DNA of 64,000 bases, taken from the NCBI GenBank assembly GCA_934047225.1, contig OW203993.1:27604069-27668068 (forward strand). Reading direction: 5' to 3'. A model generated the notes under the pieces. The model saw only the letters and a list, made by a program, of their open reading frames with translations. It had not been told where the DNA came from and did no database searches. A program made the position numbers and the translations under genes. Every line of letters starts with the position of its first letter. Within the stretch, counting starts at the first letter, position 1. Source of the DNA: Ypsolopha sequella. Taxonomy: Eukaryota; Arthropoda; Insecta; Lepidoptera; Ypsolophidae. Below are positions 9,731 through 20,183 of the stretch, in pieces.

Positions 9731-10012
9731 TTAATCATTAAACCATTTAGGCTTCTGCGTTTTTCTTGTTGAACTCCTAGTATGAGATTGAAGCTCAAGA
9801 GACTTTCCATTGGCATCTTCATTCCTACTCTTATCACAATTATCATTAGTATCATTTAAGAGGGAGGAAATTTTTGCACCTTTGAGCCTGCCTAAAGTAT
9901 TTTCCACTTTGGGTATTGGAAATATTGGCCTTAAAATATTTTTATTGACCTGTGTATAATCTCCACATATTCGCACTCCAGTGAACTTGTGCACATGGGG
10001 TTTCACGGATTT
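9731..10012 (-). pseudogene. gypsy pol remnant: RT fragment fused to pol C-terminus
   Basis: The first half reads VRICGDYTQVNKNI, FPIPKVENTLGRLKGAK: the Ty3/gypsy RT segment around 'RICGDYK..LN' and 'PLPRIDDLF..L.GG'. It then jumps to RSSTRKTQKPKWFND, the basic 'RRS.R.R..P.RW' tail of gypsy pol. RNase H and integrase are missing, so this is an internally deleted copy. Confidence 0.65.
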
Positions 10013-10020
10013 CAAAAAAA

Positions 10021-11865
10021 ATGTTGCCACATGTTAGTTTTACGTTAGTTTTTTTTGTTTCGTTTATACTTTTTGTTTGTTTAATCCTGCAAACATTTTT
10101 ATTTCAATTTAAAAGATTCTACCGATTTCTACCGTGAACTTGTGCATCCCATGGCACCGATTGACCTGAAATCAGTGCCAATCGTTAGTTCTTCGTTAGT
10201 TTCGTTTGTTTTGATTTTTTTTTTCTTTTTTTGCCCACAAATTTTTTTTTTTTAATTTCAAATTTTGTATGAAATTTCAAAAATGCTCGGATCCAATACC
10301 AACAGGTGCCAATCGTTAGTTACGTTAGTTTCGTACGTATAAAAAAAAAATGTGTTTTTTTCCGCTCGCAAACACTTTTTTTTTTCAATTTCAAATTTTG
10401 TATGGAATTTCAAAAATGTTCTGATTGACTTGGAACAAGAATCAATCGTTAGTTTTACGTTAGTTTCGTTGGTATTGAAAAAAAAAATTGTTTTTTTCTG
10501 CCTGCAAACATGTTTTTTTTTCAATTTCAAAATTTGTATGGGATTTCAAAAATGCTCAAAAACGCTCTGATCGACCTGAAACAAGTGCCATTCGTTATTT
10601 TTACGTTAGTTTCGTACGTTTTCAAAAAAAAATCCTACATTTCAGCATACAAACATTTAATTTTTCAATTTCAAAAATTCTACCAATTTTCTACCGTGAA
10701 CTTGTGCACCCCATAGCACCGATTGGCCTGAAACAAGTGCCAATCGTTAGCTATACGTTAGTATCGTTTGTTTTGCCCCGAAAACATTTATTTTTTAATT
10801 TCAAAAATTTGTGAAATTTCAAAAATGCTCTGACTGACCTGGAACAAGTGCCAATCGTTAGTTTTACGTTAGTTTCGTTAGTGTTGAAAAAAAAATTTTC
10901 TTTTTCTGCCTGCAAACATGTTTTTTTTCAATTTCAAAATTTGTATGGGATTTCAAAAATGCTCTGATCGACCTGAAACAAGTGCAATTCGTTAGTTTTA
11001 CGTTAGTTTCGTACGTTTTCAAAAAAAAAAATCTACATTTCTGCCTACAAACATTAAATTTTTCAATTTCAAAAATTCTCCCAATTTTCTACCGTGAACT
11101 TGTGCACCCCATAGCACCGATTGGCCTGAAACAAGTGCCAATCGTTAGCTATACGTTAGTATCGTTTGTTTTGCCACGAAAATATATTTTTTTTTAATTT
11201 CAAAATTTTTGTGAAATTTCAAAAATGCTCTGATTGACCTGGAACAAGTGCCAATCGTTAGTTTTACGTTAGTTTCGTTAGTGTTGAAAAAAAGATTGTC
11301 TTTTTCTGCCTGCAAACATGTTTTTTTTCAATTTCAGAATTTGTATGGGATTTAAAAATGCTCAAAAATGCTCTGATCGACCTGAAACAAGTGCCATTTC
11401 TTAGTTTTACGTTAGTTTCGTACGTTTTCAAAAAAAATCTACATTTCAGCCTACAAACATTTAATTTTTCAATTTCAAAAATTCTACCAATTTTCTACCG
11501 TGAACTTGTGCACCCCATAGCACCGATTAGCCTGAAACAAGTGCCAATCGTTAGCTATACGTTAGTATCGTTTGTTTTGAGAAAAAAATTCGTTTGTTTT
11601 GCCCCGAAAACATTTTTTAATTTCAAAATTTTTGTGAAATTTCAAAAATGCTCTGATTGACCTGGAACAAAGGCCAATCGTTAGTTTTACGTTAGTTTTG
11701 TTGGTATTGAAAAAAAAATTGTCTTTTTCTGCCTACAAACATGTTTTTTTTCAATTTCAAAATTTGTATGGGATTTCAAAAATGCTCAAAATGCTCTGAT
11801 CGACCTGAAACAAGTGCCATTCGTTAGTTTTACGTTAGTTTCGTATGTTTTCAAAAAAAAAAACA
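10021..11865. repeat. Satellite-like array with three-subunit higher-order repeat
   Basis: About fourteen subunits of 111-154 bases, each marked by GTTAGTTTTACGTTAGTTTCG-like text (GTTAGCTATACGTTAG in every third one) and by 'caatttcaaaat' and 'gacctgaaacaagtgcca'. The motif recurs near 10038, 10184, 10312, 10447, 10591, 10742, 10855, 10988, 11142, 11253, 11398, 11546, 11678 and 11820. From 10591 on, a block of about 400-420 bases (subunits near 150, 112 and 133-145) repeats about three times. The short open frames here are by-products of the array. Confidence 0.85.
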
Positions 11866-13127
11866 GCTCCAGAATTTCATCCATTTGAATATTGAAGATG
11901 AATGAATGAAACGAAAATAAATAACCGTCGTCAGTGCTGCCAGGTCTTGTTTTTGTTAAATATAAATATAAGAATGTGTTAATCTAAAACTAGCCAAATA
12001 CAATATAACCTACTGAAACTAGCATTAGCGTTGAACACTCTCACGGAGTATCATGTCTTTATCCCTGACATTTGTGTCGATTCGGCTAACTTATTTGACA
12101 GAACTAAACTTAATTTGAGCTTTCTGTCTTGTTCTTTCCGGATCGAAAAGACAAAGACAGAACGCTTAAAATAAGGTTAGTCCTGTCGAATTAGTTAAAT
12201 TGTGTTTAGCAGAATCGACACTATTGAGCACCTCATTTTACATTAAGTATAAAATTATAGTTTAAAATCTAAGTTTAAAATAGCGCGCTCTGAGCCGTGG
12301 CTGTTACGACAACTGAAACATCGCGCGCTCTTAAAAACACGTTTTTCGCTCAAACAACGTTTTTACGGTGAACTTTTCAGAAAACTATGCGCAAAAGGAC
12401 TTTCTGAATGAAATTTTCCTTAATTTCCTATAATTTTCCTACGATTTGGTAATCTTGGTAACTTCCTTATTTCGTGAAAAAACATCAATAATATACCAAG
12501 TTTCGATTTTTTTCCCGAACAAGCAAAGTATGACGTATCGCGTTTTGACGTATTGCGTTTTTTTGTTTTTTAAATCTTGTTTAAGAGACAAAATTAGTAA
12601 GAGCGTATCGCCAACAAACTGTTTAGCAGTTTGGCGAACATTGTGTACTGAAATTATTAATTAAAAATAAAATTAATAAGAAAGTATAAATACCCACGAT
12701 TCGGTCATGACCATGACCCATAACAAACGTCAAAAATCGTGGGAAAAATTGGATATCAAACGTGGTTATGCAGCTAACTTCAGGCCACTATAAACCACCA
12801 TGGTGGAATATGTAGGTAGTTGGTGGTGGTTTGACAATTTAATAGTCGGTATACTACTACCGTAATTTTTTTCACGTCTCCAAATACAACCGTTTCGCCA
12901 GCGGGGCAGGGGGACACTTGACTCTAACAAAAATTAACACTTTTAAGTTTAATATTTCGCAAACGGAACCCTGGATCGAAAAATGGTCTTCTCCTACCCC
13001 CAATATTTTTAAATTACCTATCCAACGACACCCCATACTATGGAATAGATGAGAAAAAAAAAATCATCTCCACTTTACGTGTAGGGGAGGTACCCTAAAA
13101 AAAAATCTTTTTCAAAATTTTACTATA
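11866..13127. other. No gene recognised; contains a hairpin MITE
   Basis: AT-rich. Holds the palindromic element at 12074-12221 and, from about 12960, the leading part of a dispersed lepidopteran-type repeat that continues into 13128-13417. No coding signal. Confidence 0.45.
12074..12221. mobile_element. Hairpin (palindromic) MITE-like element
   Basis: 148 bases that fold on themselves: the outer 10 bases GTGTCGATTC pair exactly with GAATCGACAC, and inner arms ('agctttctgtcttgttcttt' against 'aaaagacaaagacagaacgctt') also pair, around the centre CCGGATC. No ORF. TSD not identified. Confidence 0.55.
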
Positions 13128-13417
13128 CCACTTTGTCGGCGTAATAAATATGTATATTCATGCCAAATTACAGCTTTCTAGTACTAATAGTCTCTAAGCT
13201 AAGCCGCGGACAGACAGGCAGACAGACAGACGGACATGGCCAAACTATAAGGGTTCCTTGTTGTTGACTACGGAACCCTAATAACGGACCACAGAAATTA
13301 AACGAATGGCCGGAAGAACGTAAAAACTGAAAAAATTACTGTAATAATATTCTATAAACAACACACAATCAAATAAGAGGATACATGAGTCAACTGTCAA
13401 ATGTCAAACTAACTAAA
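13128..13417 (+). repeat. Dispersed repeat, copy 1 of a direct pair
   Basis: Matches 13790-14071 at roughly 97 percent by eye; the main difference is an eight-base loss in the (CAGA)n stretch. Contains 'gacagacagac', 'gggttccttgttgttgacta' and 'cggaaccct', typical of a repeat common in lepidopteran genomes. Confidence 0.75.
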
Positions 13418-13594
13418 AGGAAAAATATTCTTGTTCGTTTTCAATTTTTCATTCCAATCCAATCTGTGTTCATAATAAAGTGGTCTAAATACCTGCTTGC
13501 TATACTTATCTTCTCTGTGGTACCTACTTGCTATCTGGAGATAAAATCAAGCATTACTTTAATAACTTACTAAGTAATTAACAAAAATACTCTG

Positions 13595-13789
13595 GTGCTC
13601 GGAAAAGTTCACAGGGCTCTGAGGAATCAGGACAAGTTTCTCACAAATATGGTGGTACAAAGTCTCCAGACACTGAGTATTAACTGCATAGTGAAGGAAG
13701 TTTGGAAACATTCTGATGCAACTTCAGCTCTAATAAAGATAGACCTGGCAGAAAATGGAACCTCGCCACATGAAAAGCTTCATGCAAGT
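13595..13789 (+). pseudogene. Unrecognised coding-like fragment between two repeat copies
   Basis: Open frame LGKVHRALRNQDKFLTNM, VVQSLQTLSINCIVKEVW, KHSDATSALIKIDLAENG, SPHEKLHAS, with protein-like composition. It ends exactly where repeat copy 2 begins (13790). I do not recognise the protein. It may be a captured exon or chance. Confidence 0.3.
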
Positions 13790-14071
13790 CCACTTTGTCG
13801 GCGTAATAAATATGTATATTCATGCCAAATTACAGCTTTCTAGTACTAATAGTCTCTAAGCTAAGCCGCGGACAGACAGACAGACGGACATGGTCAAACT
13901 ATAAGGGTTCCTTGTTGTTGACTACGGAACCCTAAAAACGGACCACAGAAATTGAACGAATGGCCGGAAGAACGTAAAAACTGTCAAAATTACTGTGATA
14001 ATATTCTATAAACAACACACAATCAGATAAGAGGATACATGAGTCAACTGTCAAATGTCAAACTAACTAAA
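13790..14071 (+). repeat. Dispersed repeat, copy 2 of a direct pair
   Basis: Near-identical to 13128-13417. Ends at 14071 with 'aactaactaaa' and is followed directly by reverse-transcriptase coding sequence. Confidence 0.75.
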
Positions 14072-14182
14072 TTTCTACCTGTGTATGCTGTGTAACTGTG
14101 TATGCCTCTTGCAATATTCTTTAACGCTTGCTTAGACGCAGGTATTTTCCCGGATTAGTTAAAATTAGCAAAGGTCTTACCA

Positions 14183-15698
14183 TGTAGCATTGCAAATTTT
14201 TTAGGTGCGGTTATCACAAAAAGTTACGCGTCGTAGTTTTGCTTGATGGTAAATTGCGGTTTACCCTCTTAATTAGACATGAAGTTGCTCGCGTGTTTGC
14301 TGCAATTCCCGAGGTTTTTTCTCGTTCATTTGTCGGCCGGAGCTTGTGCTGTCAACTTGTGTTGAGTGTTTCGTCATTTTTTGGCGGATGATAATGGCGG
14401 ATGTGCCAACAGGAGTTGTGTTTTTAATAAAATAGGTGGGTTTTGTGTTTAAATTTGGGTTATTCATTTGTGTGGAATAGTTCTATAATATTGTTTTTGT
14501 ATTTCAGGAAAATTATACATATTCTTCGGATAATTTTAAAAAGGATTTTTTTTCGTCGGGTTGGTGGGAGTTCTGACTATTGTCAGATCATGGTATGTAT
14601 TGCTTTCTTTGTATTTTGAGTCACCGGAATTTTGTTCTCATCGTTCCGTGTGGTAAAGGTTTTAATATTGTCTTTTCTCTTCTAATTCCAGGGTTTTCAA
14701 GTTTTTCAAGTTCAAGTTTGAAGTTGTATTGCCTCGTTGGTGATTTTATCCAGCTGGCAGAGAAATGATCGTTGACCTTGAAGGGGGCAGCGGACGGCAT
14801 GCCATTTCCTGTGGTGATTATTCAGTGAAACAGGAAGAAGAATTTTACACTTGGTTACTAATAGGACACATAACTAAGTGTCCTGAAAACATACCGTCCT
14901 AGGTACCTTAATTGTGTGTGGTTAAAAATAAAAATCCCAACACATACTTGAGTTTCTCCAATAATCACCACAGGAAATGGCACGCCGTCCGCTGCCCCCT
15001 TCAAGGTCAACGATCCTCGTCCACGCAGACAAAGGAACTGCTTACTGCGTACACCACGCGGCGGTCATTTCTCTGCCAGCTGGATAAATCACCAACGAGG
15101 CAATACAACTTCAAACTTGAACTTGGAAAACTTGAAAATCTTGAAAAAACTTGAAAACTTGAACTTCAAACTTGAAAATCTGGAAAACCCTGGAATTAGA
15201 AGAGAAAAGACAATATTAAAACCTTTACCACACGGAACGATGAGAACAAAATTCCGGTGACTCAAAATACAAAGAAAGCAATACATACCATGATCTGACA
15301 ATAGTCAGAACTCCCACCAACCCGACGAAAAAAATTCCTTTTTAAAATCATCCGAAGAATATGTATAATTTTCCTGAAATACAAAAACAATATTATAGAA
15401 CTATTCCACACAAATGAATAACCCAAATTTAAACACAAAACCCACCTATTTTATTAAAAACACAACTCCTGTTGGCACATCCGCCATTATCATCCGCCAA
15501 AAAATGAAGAAACACTCAACACAAGTTGACAGCACAAGCTCCGGCCGACAAATGAACGAGAAAAAACCTCGGGAATTGCAGCAAACACGCGAGCAACTTC
15601 ATGTCTAATTAAGAGGGTAAACCGCAATTTACCATCAAGCAAAACTACGACGCGTAACTTTTTGTGATAACCGCACCTAAAAAATTTGCAATGCTACA
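14183..15698. mobile_element. Foldback element with about 0.6-0.75-kb inverted arms
   Basis: Starts TGTAGCATTGCAAATT and ends with the exact reverse complement, AATTTGCAATGCTACA. Left arm 14183-14826 pairs with right arm 14954-15698; the left arm lacks about 50 bases present on the right (about 15015-15064). The unique centre is about 14827-14953. ACCA is duplicated on either side, consistent with a four-base TSD. Each arm holds the same 64-codon frame (14273-14467 minus; 15414-15608 plus), with one Thr/Lys difference. No transposase is visible. Confidence 0.8.
15414..15608 (+). CDS. Small ORF in the foldback arm (mirrored at 14273-14467)
   Basis: 64 codons: MNNPNLNTKPTYFIKN..., IIIRQKMKKHSTQ, SSGRQMNEKKPRELQQ. 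Conserved between the two arms, but the arms are near-identical as DNA, so this is no proof of coding. It could be the start of an ORF1-like protein captured by the element. Function unknown. Confidence 0.3.
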   Translation: MNNPNLNTKPTYFIKNTTPVGTSAIIIRQKMKKHSTQVDSTSSGRQMNEKKPRELQQTREQLHV

Positions 15699-15702
15699 AC
15701 CA

Positions 15703-17037
15703 ATACATAAAAAAGGATAAAAAACAGACCCAGCCAAATACCGAGGAGTTTCGTTATTGCCAGTCGTTTCAAAGATATTTGAAAAGGTACTTAAGGAAAG
15801 GCTGCTAGTACATTTAAATTTACATAAAGTAATCAGCGACAGGCAATTTGGTTACAAACGCAGTGTAGGGACTACGAATGCAATAGATGCACTAGTTGAT
15901 GATGTCGTTTGCAGTCTCAATAACAAACAAAAAGTGGCTGGCTTGTTTCTCGATCTCAGCTCTGCTTTTGATTTAGTGGATCACGAAATTTTACTGTGTA
16001 AACTAGAGCACTACGGCGTTAGGGGCAATATTTTAAACATTTTTAAATCATACCTACAAAATAGGAAGCAATTTGTTGAAGTAAGAATCGTAGAGAATCA
16101 AAGGGAGCAAGTAGTAAAATCCAACACGGTCCCAATTACTAAGGGCGTGCCTCAAGGCTCGATTTTAGGTCCTATATTTTTTATCCTGTTTACAAATGAT
16201 CTGATTAATCACGTCATGAAATCTCTGTCAGGAATTAAACTTGTAGTGTTTGCGGATGACACAAACGCCATTATAAACTCCATGCATTTAGATGAGCTAA
16301 GTGACAAGGTAAACAGTGCTCTATCTGTATTTAATAACTGGTTTCAAATTAACGCATTAAAGCTGAACACATCAAAAACTAGTGCTATGTTGTTTAAGAC
16401 AACCACTGGAAATAGAGACACTATAAATGTAATTATGGGTAACGAGAAAGTTGTTCCAGTCACGGAGGTCAAATTTCTGGGACCCTATGTAGATCAATCA
16501 GTTACTGAATTGGAAGCGTGAATTGGCTGCAATTGAAGGGTCGATCAGTTCATCATGCTATGCTTTAAGAAGTTTAAGGGAAGAAATTGGAATTAAGGAA
16601 CTAAAAACGGTTTATTTCGCATTGGTAGAATCACGACTGAGAAATAGTATATAAGGCATTCATCATTCAAAAGAGAGCGATTCGTACGATTGGTCGAATC
16701 CTAAACAGAATCATGCAGGGATCATTTTAAGGATCTAGGTATCCTTACAGCTCCCAGTCTGTACGTATTGGTTCTTCTAACTAACCTTGTTAAGAATCTT
16801 CATAAGTTTGAAACTGCGGTACAACTGAAACGAAGATTCGACTCTCGACACAAAGACTTAAAAGTAGTTTTTTCACCTAAGTTAGAAATTGCTATTCATT
16901 CTACAAGATTCCAATCAGTTCAGTTGTACAACAAATTGCCAACAGAACTTAAACAAATTACCAGCCAACTCACATTTAAAAATAAACTAAAGCAGTTCTT
17001 ATTAGATAGGTGCTTGTACTCTGTTGATGACTTGTAA
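15703..17037 (+). pseudogene. Reverse transcriptase and C-terminal domain of the split non-LTR element
   Basis: RT of a LINE, which copies element RNA at the target site. Visible motifs: YRGVSLLPVVSKIFEKVL; the first catalytic Asp in VAGLFLDLSSAFD; GVPQGSILGPI; the FADD box in VVFADDTNAI; and LKLNTSKTSAML followed by KFLG. The frame is open 15757-16521, then shifts. The remainder (16520-17037) is recognisable (RTIVRIPKQN-like, then LYNKLPTELKQI, FKNKLKQFLLDRCLYSVDDL) to a natural stop. An in-frame TAA near 15721 and several frame shifts make it inactive. The endonuclease domain is absent because of 5' truncation. Confidence 0.8.
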
Positions 17038-17120
17038 ACATTTTGAGATTTTGTTCGTTTAGTTTAGTTAATATTGTTAGTTTTACTAAGAACATGACAT
17101 ATGTTTTTGATTGTTATTAG

Positions 17121-18550
17121 TATTTAGTATTGCAATGCGCAGACCAAGTCATGTCCCTTACAACCCACATTGAGGCTGGGTTCCAACAAAATCGTAAAAC
17201 AGTTGCTGTTTTTATAGATTTAACAGCAGCATACGACACGGTGTGGAGACAAGGTCTTATCTACAAGCTGGCTAAAGTGGTCCCCTGCAAGAAAACGGTA
17301 GCCTTAATAAATGTCCCGCTATGCAGCAGACAATTTACCGTCCATCTAGGAAACAAGAAAAGTCGTTCACGAGTGTTAAACAACGGACTTCCGCAAGGCT
17401 CTGTGTTGGCCCCGCTATTGTTTAACTTGTATACGCATGATATTCCTACCACCGAGTCCCGTAAATTTATCTACGCGGATGATATTGCTATAACCAGCCA
17501 GCACAACTCGTTTCACTTCTCTGAAGAGACACTGACCAAAGACTTGCAAGTACTCCAAGTATATTTTAAAAAATGGCGCCTAGTACCTAGTGCAAGTAAG
17601 ACCGAGGTCGCTACCTTTCATCTTAACAATAAGGAAGCAAAATATCAACCCAATGTTTCCTTTGCCGGTGCGAATCTTAGGTACAACCCCCTCCCTAAGT
17701 ACTTGGGCATTACATTGGACAGGGCGCTAACCTTTGGTCAGCACATCTACAAGCTGAGAAAGAAGCTCGAGTCCCGTAACAACATTCTGCACAAACTCAC
17801 GAGTACTTCATGGGGAGCAGGCGCTGACGTACTTCGGACGACAGGCCTTAACCTGGTGTACTCGACTGCGGAATATTGCTCTCCAGTGTGGCTCAACAGT
17901 GCTCACGTGCACCATGTGGATGTGGAACTAAATAAAACAATGAGGTTTATATCAGGTACCATCCAATCAACACCACTACAATGGTTACCTGCCCTTAGTC
18001 ACATTCCACCTCCACATCTAAGAAGACAGCACGCCCTCGTGAGAAAGGCGCTAAAGATCCGAGCAAACCCTAGCCTACCAGCATATAATGAGTTCTTCCA
18101 CCCTACAGCAAATCGCTTGAAGTCGAGACATCCACCATCACAGACCGCAGAATGTCTTCTACAGGACAACATCGGCATCCCTGAATCCTGGAGAAAGGAA
18201 TGGCAGACCAATCCTCCTCCAAATCTGGGCACTACCATCATTGATCCCACAAAGAAACCAGAAGGGTTCGCTCTTCCCCGTAGATCCTGGTGCCTTCTTA
18301 ACAGGCTCCGTTGCGGCCATGGTCGTACCGGAGAGTACATGCACCGATGTGGGTGGAGAACATCACCAGCCTGCGACTGCGGTGCCGAGGTGCAAAATGT
18401 GGACCACATCATCCGAGAATGCCCAACCCGAAAGTTTAATGGAAATATTTCTGACCTGTTCATCCTTACAGAAGACGCAGCTGAATGGCTAAAGACATCC
18501 CCAATAATATTATGAACGACTTGTAAAGTTTTACAAGCCATACAATTAAA
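17121..18550 (+). mobile_element. Second non-LTR retrotransposon, 5' truncated, TAAA-tailed
   Basis: Contains one long RT frame (17130-18515) and ends in AATTAAATAAATAAATTG at 18545-18560, a LINE-type tail. It starts mid-RT directly behind the 3' UTR of the preceding LINE, suggesting insertion at or near that element's 3' end. Confidence 0.75.
17130..18515 (+). CDS. Non-LTR reverse transcriptase (truncated at N-terminus, otherwise intact)
   Basis: 461 open codons. Motifs in order: first Asp in TVAVFIDLTAAYDTVW (res. about 24-39); GLPQGSVLAPLLFNLYTHDI (about 87-106); YADD in RKFIYADDIAI (about 114-124); KYLGITLDRALTF; and a C-terminal zinc-knuckle-like region CGWRTSPACDCGAEVQ...VDHIIREC (about 415-440), common in Jockey-superfamily LINEs. 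Endonuclease and the first RT segment are missing, so the element cannot move by itself. The uninterrupted frame suggests it is younger than its neighbours. Exact clade not resolved. Confidence 0.85.
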   Translation: MQCADQVMSLTTHIEAGFQQNRKTVAVFIDLTAAYDTVWRQGLIYKLAKVVPCKKTVALINVPLCSRQFTVHLGNKKSRSRVLNNGLPQGSVLAPLLFNLYTHDIPTTESRKFIYADDIAITSQHNSFHFSEETLTKDLQVLQVYFKKWRLVPSASKTEVATFHLNNKEAKYQPNVSFAGANLRYNPLPKYLGITLDRALTFGQHIYKLRKKLESRNNILHKLTSTSWGAGADVLRTTGLNLVYSTAEYCSPVWLNSAHVHHVDVELNKTMRFISGTIQSTPLQWLPALSHIPPPHLRRQHALVRKALKIRANPSLPAYNEFFHPTANRLKSRHPPSQTAECLLQDNIGIPESWRKEWQTNPPPNLGTTIIDPTKKPEGFALPRRSWCLLNRLRCGHGRTGEYMHRCGWRTSPACDCGAEVQNVDHIIRECPTRKFNGNISDLFILTEDAAEWLKTSPIIL

Positions 18551-18742
18551 TAAATAAATTGCAATTTTATAATTTTTATTCTGTGTTAGACTTTAAGTTC
18601 ATACCTAGTATATAAGAATAATTTCAAATGCAATTTTATTGTTAATGAATTAAATAAATGAAATGAAATGAAACTACATCATTTAGAATAACAAATTATG
18701 GTACAGTCAGATATACAATCAATGGATTTTTTTATATTTCAG

Positions 18743-20017
18743 GTACCAACTCTCAGAAAATTGCAAGTGATTGCGAGAACTGATCTGGATTTTCATTGTA
18801 GTCTTGAAGTTCTCCATAAAATTCTAAAAGCAATAGGGTTTACTTACAAGAAATGCCAAAGTAATAGAAAGGCTCTAATCGAACAATCGCATATTGCTGC
18901 AAAACGAGAAGAATACTTGGCGATCATAAAAAAAATCGAGATTTGACCGAAGAATTAAAAAAAGATATAATTTATCTTGATGAGAGCTACATTCACTCTT
19001 CGTATAAGGTAAAAACTTTGTTCTTATTGTGTACTTGTAATTTTTGTTACGTAAAATTTTCACAAACTTTCTTTCTTTATCCTACTTATTGCTATATTGT
19101 TATTGTTTGACTATTCATTCGGAACAAACTAACTCGAAAAATATGGGATCGATTATTTAAAACTTTGTCTTGTGGGTTGAGGAAAACCGGGAGTAAGACT
19201 CCCGGGCATTTTAACTAAAAAGCCTAGGTCTGAATAAATCGGTCACATATTTTTGAGTTATTTCTCATGGTAACGAGAACATGAAATAATTGGCGAAGCC
19301 GTGGGCGAACGCTAGTTCACAATGAATAAGAATATTTATTTTTGCACCAGGTCACAAAATGTTGGCAATCTCTAAACATCGAAGGTGTTACAAAAGACAT
19401 ATCCAAAGGAAAGCGTTATATCATAGTCCATGCTGGAAGCGAAAAGGGGTTTGTGCCAAACTGCCTCCTTATATTCACAGGTAGAAATAAACTAGAAGAC
19501 TACCACTCAGAGATGCGCATAACTTTACCAAGTGGATTAAAGAAAAGCTTATACCAAATCTTCACGAACCTTCAATCATAGTTATGGATAATGCGCCCTA
19601 CCACTCCGTCGTGACAAATAAGGCGCCCACCTCTAATTCCCGAGTAGACGAGATAAAACTCTGGCTATTAGAGAATAATATTGATTTTGATCCAACACTC
19701 AGGAAGCCAAATTTACTGAGTTAAGTGAAGAAAAAAAAACCTCGCCCCATCTATGCCGTTGATGAACTTTTAGGAGAATATGGTCACACAGTGGTACAGC
19801 TTGAAATATGGAAAAACTGCTGCCATCACGTTGAAACGCTAGAAAAAGAGTACTACGAGCGAGGACGTCGCCTGTATCAAGACATAGACGAGTTGATTGT
19901 TCGCTTAGGCGATGATAGCAGCAGTGGTGACAGCAACTGTAGTGACGACAGCGCTGCTGATGAATGTGACAACGAAACGTTTCTTGACATTCAATATTTG
20001 GAATCCGATGATGAGTG
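18743..20017 (+). pseudogene. Tc1/mariner-type (IS630-like DDE) transposase with internal deletion
   Basis: Exon 18743-19008 (after 'atatttcag', before GTAAAA) reads VPTLRKLQVIARTD, LHKILKAIGFTYKK and ends in the first catalytic motif IIYLDESYIHSSYK. The second exon starts at 19351 after 'gcaccag': CWQSLNIEGVTKDISKGKRY, IIVHAGSEKGFVPNCLLIF, the second Asp in IIVMDNAPYHSV, then PRPIYAVDELLGEYGHTVVQ. There the family normally continues PPYHCDLNPIE; here the frame jumps to LEIWKNCCHHVETLEKEYYE and an acidic C-terminus (DDSSSGDSNCSDDS). The third catalytic acid is therefore deleted. Frame shifts near 18935 and 19515 and a stop near 19722 add to inactivation. Confidence 0.75.
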
Positions 20018-20183
20018 AGAGGGATTAGTCTTAATTTTTTAAATATAATAATTTTACTGTATAATGTGTCTTATTTACCTACTTATTTTACTTGAAAGAA
20101 CTGCAAGTATCAAAATCATTTTGGTAACACTATATAGAGTTGCTATATGCATGTGAACAGCGCCATCATTTAATTTCACGACT

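Larger units (their letters stand above)
9569..10020 (-). mobile_element. Ty3/gypsy retrotransposon remnant with 3' LTR
   Basis: On the minus strand: an RT fragment, the pol C-terminus, a polypurine tract AAGAGGGAGGA (9694-9704) and a candidate 125-bp LTR (9569-9693) that starts TGTTCCGG and ends TTACA. The LTR contains an AATAAA signal. The internal region is deleted and the 5' side stops at the satellite array (about 10020). Confidence 0.6.
14072..17120 (+). mobile_element. Non-LTR retrotransposon (CR1/Daphne-like style), 5' truncated and split
   Basis: RT coding begins at about 14072 (LAIFFNACLDAGIFPD, LKLAKVLP at 14110-14181). It is interrupted by a foldback element (14183-15698) and resumes at 15703 (PIHKKG, DPAKYRGVSLLPV). 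It runs through RT to a C-terminal domain ending at 17037 plus a short 3' UTR. The interruption is flanked by ACCA on both sides (14179-14182 and 15699-15702). Clade assignment is by style only. Confidence 0.75.

Noticed and set aside
10258..11660. Series of overlapping 70-108-codon ORFs on both strands
   Set aside because: They follow the satellite period and repeat the same residues; no independent coding signal.
17999..18541. 180-codon minus-strand ORF
   Set aside because: Antisense shadow of the LINE reverse transcriptase at 17130-18515, which has clear catalytic motifs.
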